A DNA stretch of 64,000 nt from Cytobacillus horneckiae (GCF_002835735.1 NZ_PISD01000049.1:17706-81705), one strand, 5' to 3'. Positions 46,015-55,002 are shown, counted from the first letter of the stretch. Translations and numbers: made by a program. The notes: generated by a model from the sequence alone, not told the origin.

Positions 46015-46133
46015 TACAGTCTATCTGTAGTTTACATGATTTTTTTCTATTCAGCAAAAGGTCTAGGTTTGAATTGATCTCTAACTGTAAAGTTACAATA
46101 AAGAGTATTTGCGTTATTCTTTATTTGGATTAG

Positions 46134-46245
46134 AACTTGCTCACCCACAGGCATAGCACAAGACGAGTCTCTCGGGAAAGCGTTCTTTGCCTTTCTGGGA
46201 GGATTGGGTTGTGACCTCGAGGGGGTGTGCTTGCGCTAGACAGTT
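46134..46245. repeat. Structured intergenic repeat of Bacillus type
   Basis: A GC-richer block with TGCTCACCCACAGGCATAGC, GACGAGTCTCTCGGGAAAGC, CTTTGCCTTTCTGGGAGGAT and CCTCGAGGGGGTGTGC. It has local inverted pairs and resembles, from memory, a dispersed intergenic repeat of bacilli. It sits exactly at the junction of backbone and cluster. Confidence 0.45.
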
Positions 46246-46293
46246 AGATAGAAATAGAATTTAAGATTTTATTAAAGCAAATGTAAGTTTTAG

Positions 46294-47538
46294 TTATTTA
46301 CTTTTATGAATAGTAAACATATATATACAATAAAGGGTAAATACCAATAAAGGTACTAATAAATATACTTCAAAAAAAGGAATGACACATAAAATGAATA
46401 CAAATGATATTAAGGAACAAACCCATGGCTTACTCCATTTTTTAAATAGTTTAATTCCAGAAAGCATTGTTAAAGCATAGACTAGTAATCCAAGTGATGT
46501 AGGTATAAAAAGTAAGTCATTAAATGTTGCTGATAAGATGACTGTAGCAATTATTCCGCTTATCGCAAACCCGACTGCAAAAATTACCATCCTTCTCGGT
46601 ACACCAGAATGATGAATTTTTGATAATGATTGAGGAAATGCTCTATCTCTGCTCAATGAATAACCCAACTGTGTAAGACTGGCAATAAATGCATTAGACG
46701 TTCCTATACAAATTAAATAGGCTAATACAGCGGTTACACCCTGTGCTCCTATACCTAGCGTATCTTGGATAATAATCGCAATGGGAGAAAAATCACTTTC
46801 AATACTTCCATATGTATTAGTTCCAATAGTAACAAAGCTAAGTAGTAAAAATAAAGCACCAATAATAAAAGCACTTATAATGGAGCTTTTAACAATATTC
46901 TTGTGTGGTTCTGTAAAACTAGCGGATAAATTACATATTGCTTCCCAACCAAAGAAAGCCCAAAATATAACTGTAATTGCTGTACCAATTGAATACCACT
47001 CTTCAGTAAAGAAAGGTTGAAAGTTGGCTAAAGAAATGCTTGGTAAAGCAACAATAATTGTGGTCATGAGCATAACTAATAAACACGCACTAATTATTAA
47101 AGCCACTTTTCCGCTTACTTCTAGACCAAAGTAATTGAAACTACCAGCAATTATTAATATAAGAATAGCTGAGTATACTTCACCTAAATGGCTAAAGTCA
47201 AAGGCTCTACTTAAATAAAAAGCACCTGTTAATGCGACAATCGTTTGGCCAATTGCAGCAGTAACAAAATAAAACCAACCAACAATATTTCCTAAATGAT
47301 AACCAAAAGATTTCCTGACAAAGGTTGCTGTTCCACCTGCATCAGGATAATCCCTAGCTAGACTAGCAAAACTATACGCTAAAGGAAAACTAAATATAAT
47401 TACAATGATCCATGATATTATCGAAGCAGGTCCAGCTATAGAAGCAGTAATACCAGATACAAACAGTACCCCCGAGCCGAGAATAGCAGCTATATATAAG
47501 CTTATTCCCTGATATAAATTAATAGTTCTCTTAGTCAT
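46294..47538 (-). CDS. APC-superfamily amino acid permease, in the N-N cluster
   Basis: 414 residues from the ATG at 47538 (GGAGTGTGGTGC before it). About twelve membrane helices. GISLYIAAILGSGVLFVSGI is the TM1 unwound G-S-G substrate site of APC transporters; FWAFFGWEAICNLSASFTEP is the TM6 region. It could import a precursor amino acid or export the product. Last gene on this strand, separated from the aspartokinase by 400 bp with a terminator, so it may be transcribed on its own. Confidence 0.85.
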   Translation of the reverse strand: MTKRTINLYQGISLYIAAILGSGVLFVSGITASIAGPASIISWIIVIIFSFPLAYSFASLARDYPDAGGTATFVRKSFGYHLGNIVGWFYFVTAAIGQTIVALTGAFYLSRAFDFSHLGEVYSAILILIIAGSFNYFGLEVSGKVALIISACLLVMLMTTIIVALPSISLANFQPFFTEEWYSIGTAITVIFWAFFGWEAICNLSASFTEPHKNIVKSSIISAFIIGALFLLLSFVTIGTNTYGSIESDFSPIAIIIQDTLGIGAQGVTAVLAYLICIGTSNAFIASLTQLGYSLSRDRAFPQSLSKIHHSGVPRRMVIFAVGFAISGIIATVILSATFNDLLFIPTSLGLLVYALTMLSGIKLFKKWSKPWVCSLISFVFILCVIPFFEVYLLVPLLVFTLYCIYMFTIHKSK

Positions 47539-47944
47539 GCACCACACTCCATTTAAAGATTTATTTATGTTATTCAGAACGATCATTAATAATCACTTTT
47601 TTCATTAAAAGACTAGTGTAGTAAATTTGAGACACGTATATTCCTTTCAATTGTTAATTTACAATTCAGTTTATGTGATTAGTTTTTTTATTACAAGTTA
47701 ATCCGAATATAAAAGCAAGATAACAACATTATTATTAGTTTATCTGTGCTAAATTTAAGAAAACTGGTGAACCGATCAGGGTATCATGCCTGCCACTCCA
47801 TGTAAAGGTACGCAGAGAGTACCCCACTCTATTTAATCAATAGTTATTTCATCATGTGTGGCATTTAATATTGCAATTCACAAAAATAAATTGCATATAA
47901 TAAAACAACTCCATACCAAAGAGGTACGGGTTGTTTTATTATTT
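47539..47944. other. Intergenic region in the cluster with a terminator and a shared motif
   Basis: Contains the aspartokinase terminator (47897-47942) and, at 47785-47815, a motif also found in the intergenic gap at 51562-51592. GGGTATC...TACCCC nearby could form a stem. No gene. Confidence 0.5.
47897..47942 (-). terminator. Terminator of the biosynthetic operon
   Basis: Minus strand: AAAACAACCCGTACC - TCTTT - GGTATGGAGTTGTTTT then ATTATAT; T-rich on both sides. Ends the long operon after the aspartokinase gene. Confidence 0.8.
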
Positions 47945-48934
47945 TTAACCATTTTCGATAAAATTCTTGTGAAACACTTCGACACATTTCTTAACACTCT
48001 GCTTTGGTAATATTAATTCAATTTTATCAGGGAAAAAAGAAAGTGATTGTATATTCATATCATGGTATAAAATATAACTTTGAAGGTCTTTATTTTTATT
48101 TAATTTATTACCTATAATAGTTATTTTCTCTCTTTTTTCATCCATTTCATTTGTAGTAACGCATATTATACTGCCTGGCGCTAAATTATTTCTAGTTTTT
48201 TTAGTAATAATTGTTTCTTGTGAGCTTTTTAAAGTTTTAATTTTGATTAGTATATTATTTTCTTGAGCCCATCTAATTGCTTCAGGATGTATTACTTTCC
48301 CACCGCTATTGGCGATTTTCAAGGCCTGATTGTAGTTTAGATATTTTAATGTTCTAGCAGAATTTAATATCTTAGGATCTGTAGTCATGATTCCAGGAAC
48401 ATCTGTATATATATCTAATTGCTGCGCTCCGAAAATTTGGGAAATAGCAGCAGCTGTTACATCACTTCCCCCTCTGCTAAGAAGTGTGATATCACCGCGG
48501 GTAGACTGTCCTTGAAATCCAGCTACTACCGGTATATACCCTTCATTAAGTAAGTTTTGAATTTTTCTTTTGTCAATGGATATAATTTGTGCATTTAAAT
48601 ATTCATTAGATGTAGTTATACCAGCTTCTGCCCCTGTTAAGGCTGCGGCTTTAAAACCAAGAGCGTTTAAGTGCGAACTTAATACTATACTTGAAATAAT
48701 CTCGCCACAGGATGAAATTACTGCGGTTTCTCTAGAGGATATCTCGTTGTATTTAATGTATTTTAATAGTGTATCTGTTGCATAAGGGTCCCCTAGCCTC
48801 CCTATTGCTGATACAACTAAAATGATATTATATCCTCTTTCTCTTTCTTTACTAATAACTTCTATGATGCTTTTTCGATCTGAAGCAGTTCGTAACGATG
48901 TACCACCGAATTTCAGTACTTTAATGTTTTTCAT
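47945..48934 (-). CDS. Short aspartokinase, cluster-specific
   Basis: 329 residues from ATG 48934, which overlaps the stop of the MetRS-like gene (ATGA) behind AAGGAGATACCA. Kinase domain complete: VLKFGGTSLRTASDRKS, SSCGEIISSIVLSSHL, LLSRGGSDVTAAAISQIFGA and DIYTDVPGIMTTDPKI. The C-terminal ACT region is short and degenerate compared with LysC (about 400 residues), so feedback control by lysine may be lost. In a lysine-derived pathway it would raise lysine supply; alternatively it phosphorylates a carboxylate of an intermediate. Translational coupling to the MetRS-like gene argues for a direct pathway role. Confidence 0.85.
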   Translation of the reverse strand: MKNIKVLKFGGTSLRTASDRKSIIEVISKERERGYNIILVVSAIGRLGDPYATDTLLKYIKYNEISSRETAVISSCGEIISSIVLSSHLNALGFKAAALTGAEAGITTSNEYLNAQIISIDKRKIQNLLNEGYIPVVAGFQGQSTRGDITLLSRGGSDVTAAAISQIFGAQQLDIYTDVPGIMTTDPKILNSARTLKYLNYNQALKIANSGGKVIHPEAIRWAQENNILIKIKTLKSSQETIITKKTRNNLAPGSIICVTTNEMDEKREKITIIGNKLNKNKDLQSYILYHDMNIQSLSFFPDKIELILPKQSVKKCVEVFHKNFIENG

Positions 48935-50541
48935 TGGTATCTCCTTGATTGTACTGGGAAAAAGAATTGGTTTTCGTTTCCGATTTCTGGGCAAGTATGG
49001 ACTTTTAATATATTATCCCAAGATAAATCTACATCTTTTGCACCTAAATTCCTTATTAGTTTTTTAGAGAAAGTAGGCATTATTGGAAAAGAGAAAAAAG
49101 CTAAGGCAGTTAATAGATAGCTAAAGTCAGATAAATATTGTTTGTATAAATCATCATCTTTTTTCTGCATTGGAAGAACTTTCTCCTCCCAATAGTTTGT
49201 TAATGAATCAATATAATCATTTAATTCAAATGCAGCTTTGCGTAAACTAAATTGGTTTAAGTCATAGTATCTTTCTAAATTGTTTTTTGTTCTCATTATT
49301 AAGCAAGATGCTTGATATTGTACTAACTTATCTTTTGGTATTGATCCGTTAAATTCTTTATTTACTATATCAACATATCTACTTATGAGCCCTTCCCATT
49401 TATTAACCATTTGAGTGTTTTTATCAAAAAAATCTTTTAAAGAGAAGTTAGTTTGCATATGCTCTGGATTTGTTAATGATAAATAAAACCTTAGGTTATC
49501 TGAGGGAATATCTTTTAGAATATCTCTTCCCCAAACTGCATGGTCTTTACTGGTAGAAAATTTTTGTTTATCAAGTAAATAGAAATAGTTAGTAATAATG
49601 TGCTCTGGTAATAAGTCATCTCTACCAATAGCAAATGCACTTGCTATATGCAATACAGAATTGAAAAAACTATTATCAAAGCCGAGAAATTGCACTAAGC
49701 TATTGCTATTTTTATTATGATGTTCGTCATTATAAATGTCTTCAGATTCAATACTTTCTAAAATACCGGGATACATTTCTAACCATACATTTATAACTTG
49801 TCCCTGAAATTCACTAATAGGAACTGGAATACCCCAACTCGAAGGATAAGTTACCGGGTAGTCTGGAATGTCTTTCGAAACGATATAGTTGCAAAATTCA
49901 GTCAATTGAGCCCTCCAAGTGGTTCTCGATGAGTAAAATTCCTGCAATTTTTCTTTATAATTGTTAAGTGGAAAAAAAAGACCGGTGTATTGAGTAACTG
50001 CTGGAACAGACTTACATATGTTACATTTTGGATGAACTAAATCAGTAGGGTCATTTATTTGGCCACAAGCTTCACATAAATTTCCAGATGATTCACTTTT
50101 ACAATATGGACATAGCCCTTTAACAAATGATTCGTACAGGTATAGATTACATTCATCACAAAATAAAATATCTTTCGTTTTCTTTTTTAATTTCCCATTT
50201 TTATATAGCTCCAAAAAGAAAGTTTGTACATAATTAGTATGTTTATTATTACCTAATGGGTTTTTGTATAAATCGACATCAATATTTGCTGATCGTAAAG
50301 TAGACTTAATAATATTGTTATTTATTTCAACCATTTCTGCCGGGTCTAATTTCTTATTATTGGCTGTTGTAGAAACATAGCTTTGGTTATCGTCACCATA
50401 AGTGATATATGAAACATCATGTCCTTGCATCTTTTTGAACCTTGAATATACATCTGCTGCAAGGTAAGGGCCTGCTAAGTGACCAATATGAAGGTCACCA
50501 TTGGGTGTAGGCGGCGTGGCAGTAACATATACTTTAGTCAT
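48931..50541 (-). CDS. Methionyl-tRNA-synthetase-like ligase of the cluster (N-N bond synthetase type)
   Basis: 536 residues, class I synthetase: HIGH motif in PTPNGDLHIGHLAGPYLAAD, KMSKS-like DKQKFSTSK, and four zinc-knuckle cysteine pairs (CDEC, CPYC, CEAC, CNIC at about 128-178). It lacks the C-terminal dimer/tRNA-binding extension and sits in a catabolic-type gene cluster, so it is not the housekeeping MetRS. MetRS-like domains fused to a cupin (Spb40 and relatives) activate an amino acid and join it to N6-hydroxylysine to give an N-N bond. Here the cupin is on the preceding gene, 15 bp upstream. Assignment of that chemistry is inferred from the gene set. Confidence 0.8.
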   Translation of the reverse strand: MTKVYVTATPPTPNGDLHIGHLAGPYLAADVYSRFKKMQGHDVSYITYGDDNQSYVSTTANNKKLDPAEMVEINNNIIKSTLRSANIDVDLYKNPLGNNKHTNYVQTFFLELYKNGKLKKKTKDILFCDECNLYLYESFVKGLCPYCKSESSGNLCEACGQINDPTDLVHPKCNICKSVPAVTQYTGLFFPLNNYKEKLQEFYSSRTTWRAQLTEFCNYIVSKDIPDYPVTYPSSWGIPVPISEFQGQVINVWLEMYPGILESIESEDIYNDEHHNKNSNSLVQFLGFDNSFFNSVLHIASAFAIGRDDLLPEHIITNYFYLLDKQKFSTSKDHAVWGRDILKDIPSDNLRFYLSLTNPEHMQTNFSLKDFFDKNTQMVNKWEGLISRYVDIVNKEFNGSIPKDKLVQYQASCLIMRTKNNLERYYDLNQFSLRKAAFELNDYIDSLTNYWEEKVLPMQKKDDDLYKQYLSDFSYLLTALAFFSFPIMPTFSKKLIRNLGAKDVDLSWDNILKVHTCPEIGNENQFFFPVQSRRYQ

Positions 50542-50556
50542 TTTTTTCCCTCCAAT

Positions 50557-51372
50557 TTAATCTCTCCAGTTTCTATTTTCTAATTGATATTGTTGAACTC
50601 CAACAGCTCCCCACCAAACGGCTAAAAATTTCAGTTCCTTTTTTCCAATATTATGAAGTGAATGAACTGAAAAGGGCTCGAAATAAATAACATCTTCTGG
50701 ATATACTTTCTCTGTTTCCCCATCAACATTTATTATTCCTTCACCCTCTATAATAATGAAAGTTTCTTCCTCATCATGATTGTGAGGTTCAGTAGCTTCT
50801 CCAGGAGGTACGACAATAATTCCTGAACCGAACGGTGAATTACGGATTATATCCCATGGATATATTCTTCTTAATAAGGAACCATATTCATGTTTGTAAC
50901 TATCTGGATTATTTCGTTGGATGTTCACCCCTTTTTTCTTTGTTCGTTTTAGAGCCCTATCCAAGTATCGATTTACGATTTCCTTTGGGTAGTGTTGTGT
51001 TAAAGCTTCCTTAACACCTTCATAGTAAGATAATGATGGTACCATTAATTCTTCTATAACTTTCGGTTCCATAGTATAGGCAGAGACCTTCTTGTCTAAA
51101 ATAAATATTTCTTTTTGTTTTAATACATAACCGTAATCATTATCTTTAATAAGATTGATTTGTTCCTCACTGATATCAAATGCAACACCTATAACTTCTC
51201 CACCCTCCCTGTGTATAACAGTTGATGTACCTCCATTAAAATCAGGGTGGAAACCAGTAAAAGTATAAATGTGATCTTTTAAAACGGCTTTAGAATAGTT
51301 GTTCCATTTTTCTAAATCCTTTTTTGCAGTATCTAAATTACACGTTAATCCAAATGAAAATAAAATTGGCAT
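50557..51372 (-). CDS. Gamma-glutamylcyclotransferase-like / cupin fusion
   Basis: 271 residues. Residues 1 to about 115 look like a GGCT/AIG2 fold: ILFSFGLTCNLDTAKKDLEK, HPDFNGGTSTVIHREGGEVI, GVAFDISEEQINLIKDND. Residues about 165-265 are a cupin with metal ligands in EATEPHNHDEEETFIIIEGE and the distal His in PFSVHSLHNIGKKEL. In known hydrazine-forming enzymes a cupin domain is fused to the MetRS-like domain and rearranges the amino-acyl hydroxylamine ester to the N-N product. Here it stands apart from the MetRS-like protein and carries the GGCT-like domain instead. ATG 51372 follows AGGAGAGATGGATA. Confidence 0.78.
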   Translation of the reverse strand: MPILFSFGLTCNLDTAKKDLEKWNNYSKAVLKDHIYTFTGFHPDFNGGTSTVIHREGGEVIGVAFDISEEQINLIKDNDYGYVLKQKEIFILDKKVSAYTMEPKVIEELMVPSLSYYEGVKEALTQHYPKEIVNRYLDRALKRTKKKGVNIQRNNPDSYKHEYGSLLRRIYPWDIIRNSPFGSGIIVVPPGEATEPHNHDEEETFIIIEGEGIINVDGETEKVYPEDVIYFEPFSVHSLHNIGKKELKFLAVWWGAVGVQQYQLENRNWRD

Positions 51373-51660
51373 TATCCATCTCTCCTATTCTTGTAAAGGG
51401 CACACTATTCCAGCAAAAAACAGGTGTTTTTTTTACATTATTTCAGACTAAATCTGCAAATCCACAACTATTAATTTACAATTGGGCTGTTAGTAGCTTG
51501 ACATGGAGCCTCTGCGGACATGGGTTTAGAGTGAAAGGCGAAACAGGAAATTTCACAAAGCCATGCCCACTTCTCCATGTAAACGTGCAACGATTTTTGT
51601 TAGTGTTTTCAATCTAGATTACCGTGCAAATATGAAGGCGAAATAATAAGTAAATTTACA
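51373..51660. other. Gap within the cluster, possible internal promoter
   Basis: The only sizeable gap (288 bp) inside the minus-strand biosynthetic run. It holds TTTACATGGAGAAGTGGGCA (minus strand), shared with the gap at 47.8 kb, and the pair CATGGAGCCTCTGCGGACATG nearby. It probably separates two transcription units: regulator to binding protein, and cupin to aspartokinase. Confidence 0.45.
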
Positions 51661-52743
51661 CTATTCTATTTTTAGAAATTTTCCATCTCTTATCTTGTAT
51701 TTTTCCCAAGAAAAATCTAAAATATCTCCATTGGGGGAGAAAGAAAGTTCTTTCAGATTCTCAATTAAAATTCCATTTTTTAACTCATTCAAAAGTTTTT
51801 TATAACCGTGTTTTTTTAATGTTGAAATATTACTAAGAAGAATTTTAGCTGCTAAATAACTTGTAACAGAATAAGCAGCAGGGTCCAATGATGCTATTTC
51901 ACGATACTTCATAGAGAATTTATCGTAATTTAGTCCATAAAGTTCTTTTTTTGTCGATACTGTATATAGCTGCAGTCCTTCACTTACAATAAATGGGAAA
52001 TCAACAACGAATATATCATCTCCAAAAATAAGTCTGCCTTGAAAATTAATTGTTTTTAATTTTTCTGTTAATAACAGTGCTCCCTCATAAGTGCCAGCAA
52101 ACAATATGGTATCATCAAGGGTTAAATCTGAAGAAACAAGATCATTAGCCACTATTTCTTTTTCTAAATGAAGCCCTTTTTCTTTTAATGATTTCCTCAG
52201 TAGTGTAGATAATTGTTTACCGTAATTGTTTTCTTGATAAATGATCTTTACTGTATGACCAGGTGCCAACATTTGGGCTAAATTTATCATTTCATCAGCC
52301 ATATCTTCATCTCTACCGCACACTCTAAGAATGTTGTCATACCCTAGTTTTGTAAGTTCTGGATGTGTAGTACCAGGTGCGAAAAATGGAACACCAATAT
52401 CAGCATATACAGTAGCTGCTGCAAGTGACTGATTTGCACTTAAATGCCCAATTACAGCTTCCGCCCCTCTATTAATTAATTGGTTTGCAGCCCTTGTAGT
52501 AGAATCATGAGCAAATGAGCTCTGTTCCCACAATACTTCGATATCGTACTCTCTTTCTTTTTTGTTTAAATATTCTTCAACTGCAAGACCTAATCCTGAA
52601 TATAATTCTCTTGTATGCCCGCCTAAGTTAGCACTAATACCAATTCTAAAAACCTCTCTACCTGTTTTGTGTTGTAATATCCTTTTAGCAACTTCGAGTG
52701 GTTCAACAGGTTTAACTACTATTTTTTTATTCATAGGCTTCAC
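51661..52743 (-). CDS. Receptor-type (LivJ/AmiC-fold) binding protein without signal peptide
   Basis: 360 residues, periplasmic-binding fold type I: RIGISANLGGHTRELYSGLG, EAVIGHLSANQSLAAATVYA, PFFAPGTTHPELTKLGYDNI, VKIIYQENNYGKQLSTLL and AAYSVTSYLAAKILLSNI. It has no signal peptide or lipobox, so it must be cytosolic, like AmiC-type sensors. No ABC permease is present. It could sense or bind a pathway amino acid. It overlaps the SIS gene by 17 bases; GTG 52743 or ATG 52734 may be the start. Confidence 0.75.
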   Translation of the reverse strand: MKPMNKKIVVKPVEPLEVAKRILQHKTGREVFRIGISANLGGHTRELYSGLGLAVEEYLNKKEREYDIEVLWEQSSFAHDSTTRAANQLINRGAEAVIGHLSANQSLAAATVYADIGVPFFAPGTTHPELTKLGYDNILRVCGRDEDMADEMINLAQMLAPGHTVKIIYQENNYGKQLSTLLRKSLKEKGLHLEKEIVANDLVSSDLTLDDTILFAGTYEGALLLTEKLKTINFQGRLIFGDDIFVVDFPFIVSEGLQLYTVSTKKELYGLNYDKFSMKYREIASLDPAAYSVTSYLAAKILLSNISTLKKHGYKKLLNELKNGILIENLKELSFSPNGDILDFSWEKYKIRDGKFLKIE

Positions 52744-53815
52744 GCGCCTTTTTGTAAGGTAATTGATCTCTACGGATGTGATCGGGATTTAGTTGTTTGT
52801 TAATAGAGATATAATAACTTAATAGTTGCATTGGTAAAGCGTAAAGTAATGGAACTAAGAGTTCATGGCAATGTGGTAAATGAAATACATAATCACAGTT
52901 ACTTATGCTGCTTTTGTCAGTTGTAAAAAGGACTGTTTTACTGCCTATGTTTTTGGTCGCCCTAAACAATTCATGTATTCTTTCTTCTATATTAAGGTTA
53001 CTATTCGTTACTATTATTGCAGTATCTTTATTACACATTACTAGTGGTCCATGAAATATTTGCTCTATATCCATATAAGTTGTAGGGGTGTAGTGAACTT
53101 CACCAAACTTTAAAGAAGTTTCGTATGCTACACCTAATGTGTGCTCATTTCCACAAATAACATAGAATTCACTCACTATGTTTTCAGCGAGCTTCTTAAT
53201 ATCTTTTCTACGATTAATAACATTTTCAAAAAGTGAAGGTAACTGGATTGCTACAGAATTAATGATGTCATTAGTAACAATATCTCCCATTTGTCTCGCT
53301 AACTTACCCATGATAATTAGCATAAGAAAGGTGCTTAGTGTATATGTGATTGTATGTGCCAGAGATTTATCTTCTTTGTATCCATAAGATAATACAAAAT
53401 CGGAACTACCTGCACATCTACTTTCGGTATCACCTGTAAATACGATCGTTTTGCAGCCCTTACTATTAGACATCTTTATGCAATCAAAAGTAGCTTTTGT
53501 GTCTCCGGAATGAGAGAAAGCAATGATCACATCATCATTGTTAAGAGAAAAATTAGGAGACATTAATTCACGAGCGGGTATGGAAATGAATTTATTTTCT
53601 CCTTTAAAAATTATTTGGCTGATACTAAAACTAGACAGTGCTACATGGTAAGAAGTTCCACATCCGATAAGAAAAATTCTTTTACTATTTTTTAATACAT
53701 TTAAAATTTCATCGTAATTTTGAAATTTAGATGACAAAAAAAGTTTTTTTAAATACTCGGGTTGCAACATTATTTCATCGTACATATGAAACGGGTGACT
53801 AGACCGCGTTTTCAT
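52727..53815 (-). CDS. Double-SIS-domain sugar isomerase/deglycase-like (GlmS C-terminal type)
   Basis: 362 residues. SIS blocks FLIGCGTSYHVALSSFSISQ, AFSHSGDTKATFDCIKMSNS, and second SIS with GNEHTLGVAYETSLKFGEVH; ends with NPDHIRRDQLPYKKAREAYE. It matches the isomerase half of GlmS and relatives such as FrlB and AgaS, which handle amino-sugar phosphates. The glutaminase domain is missing. In this cluster it may cleave or form a sugar-amine (Amadori-type) link to the product, which is inference. ATG 53815 behind GGGAGAGTTGTT. Confidence 0.82.
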   Translation of the reverse strand: MKTRSSHPFHMYDEIMLQPEYLKKLFLSSKFQNYDEILNVLKNSKRIFLIGCGTSYHVALSSFSISQIIFKGENKFISIPARELMSPNFSLNNDDVIIAFSHSGDTKATFDCIKMSNSKGCKTIVFTGDTESRCAGSSDFVLSYGYKEDKSLAHTITYTLSTFLMLIIMGKLARQMGDIVTNDIINSVAIQLPSLFENVINRRKDIKKLAENIVSEFYVICGNEHTLGVAYETSLKFGEVHYTPTTYMDIEQIFHGPLVMCNKDTAIIVTNSNLNIEERIHELFRATKNIGSKTVLFTTDKSSISNCDYVFHLPHCHELLVPLLYALPMQLLSYYISINKQLNPDHIRRDQLPYKKAREAYE

Positions 53816-53838
53816 AACAACTCTCCCTTCTTAACCAA

Positions 53839-55002
53839 TCACATATACTTATACATAGTATCCGTTTGAAAATAAGTACTATGACTGTCTTGAAACCTAC
53901 TGACTCTATAGTATTCAAGCTCACTTATCTGTTTATTTTTTGATATTTCTTCGGCTACATATTCTCCTACTGCGGGCGCAATTTTGTATCCCCCTCCGCT
54001 AAAACCTATAGATAGATATAAGCCTTCAATTTCCGATGGTCCTATAATAGGATTTTGATCAGGTGTATAGCTATCAAAGCCAATACGACCTCCTAAAAGC
54101 CTTCCGTTTTCTAATCTGGGAAATCTTTTAGCCGCTCTGTAAAGTGCTTCTTCAGCTTCCTTGAAATGAACTTTTTTGCTTAGACTGTATTTATTAGCTT
54201 CACAATTGGAAGACCTTATTCCTATTAAGATTCTTCCGTCAGGAAAAGGCCTCATGTACGTATCAGAAGTATCATCAATATAGGAATGAGAAATAACTTT
54301 ATTATTATTTTTCGCTTGTGCAAATACAACCCCTAAGCGTTTCGTATACAAAGGTATGTCTAAGTCTAATTTTCTTGTCAGTTTTTTGCTCCAGAAATTA
54401 GAAGCAACAATTACTTGTTTTGCATAAATGTTTTTGAAATTTGTTTTTACGCCAACCACTCTATCGTTGTTAATTATTAAATCTTGAACTTCCGTTCCTT
54501 CCATTAAATCAAGTCCTTGATTAATGGCTTCGTTCAAGAATGACATGCTCGATTTTGCTGGATCTCCATAACCACCAAGCGGCTCATAGCATATAGCACC
54601 TACATTTTCGGTATTAATCTCTTTTTCTCTAAGTCGATATTCTTGTGGAGAATAGACATTTGAAGGTAATTTCAAATTATTCATATAATGTACATTTTTG
54701 TTTATATTTTCAACGTATTCAGGACCAACTATTATTGAAAAACCTATTGGGTTATAGCCAAAATTCATTTTTTTAGTTTCTGTAAGTTGTCTATAAATTT
54801 GTAGACTTTTGAAAGATAAATGTTGATTCGCTTTATTCGTATGATGTACTCTTAATAACCCTCCAGAAATACTGGTTGCACCATCTCCTGGTGGTTTTCC
54901 TTTCTCACATAATAATACTTTGGCCCCTTTATTTTTAGTAAGAAAAAAAGCAATACTGGCTCCAATGATCCCACCACCAACAACAATTACATCGTAATTC
55001 AT
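53839..55002 (-). CDS. FAD-dependent amine/amino-acid oxidase (DAO family)
   Basis: 387 residues. FAD site VIVVGGGIIGASIAFFLTKN, GLLRVHHTN, and the C-terminal GGRIGFDSYTPDQNPIIGPS ... YLSIGFSGGGYKIAPAVGEY, typical of glycine/sarcosine oxidase-type DAO proteins. In hydrazinoacetate pathways a DAO-like enzyme (Spb39 type) cleaves N6-(carboxymethylamino)lysine to hydrazinoacetate and the aminoadipate semialdehyde. It overlaps the aminotransferase gene by one base. Substrate inferred from neighbours. Confidence 0.85.
   Translation of the reverse strand: MNYDVIVVGGGIIGASIAFFLTKNKGAKVLLCEKGKPPGDGATSISGGLLRVHHTNKANQHLSFKSLQIYRQLTETKKMNFGYNPIGFSIIVGPEYVENINKNVHYMNNLKLPSNVYSPQEYRLREKEINTENVGAICYEPLGGYGDPAKSSMSFLNEAINQGLDLMEGTEVQDLIINNDRVVGVKTNFKNIYAKQVIVASNFWSKKLTRKLDLDIPLYTKRLGVVFAQAKNNNKVISHSYIDDTSDTYMRPFPDGRILIGIRSSNCEANKYSLSKKVHFKEAEEALYRAAKRFPRLENGRLLGGRIGFDSYTPDQNPIIGPSEIEGLYLSIGFSGGGYKIAPAVGEYVAEEISKNKQISELEYYRVSRFQDSHSTYFQTDTMYKYM

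Larger units (their letters stand above)
45886..46293. other. Junction between the tsa operon and the gene cluster
   Basis: Holds the tsaE promoter region, an inverted pair CCTTAGGAAT...ATCCTAAGG (45993-46014), and at 46134-46245 a GC-richer block described separately as an intergenic repeat. No gene. It marks the change from conserved backbone to accessory DNA. Confidence 0.55.

Noticed and set aside
46134..46245. Glycine or lysine riboswitch
   Set aside because: The conserved blocks of either aptamer are not present in order; it looks like an intergenic repeat instead.
48931..50541. Housekeeping methionyl-tRNA synthetase
   Set aside because: Context (overlap with aspartokinase, next to cupin) and shortened C-terminus argue for a specialised enzyme.
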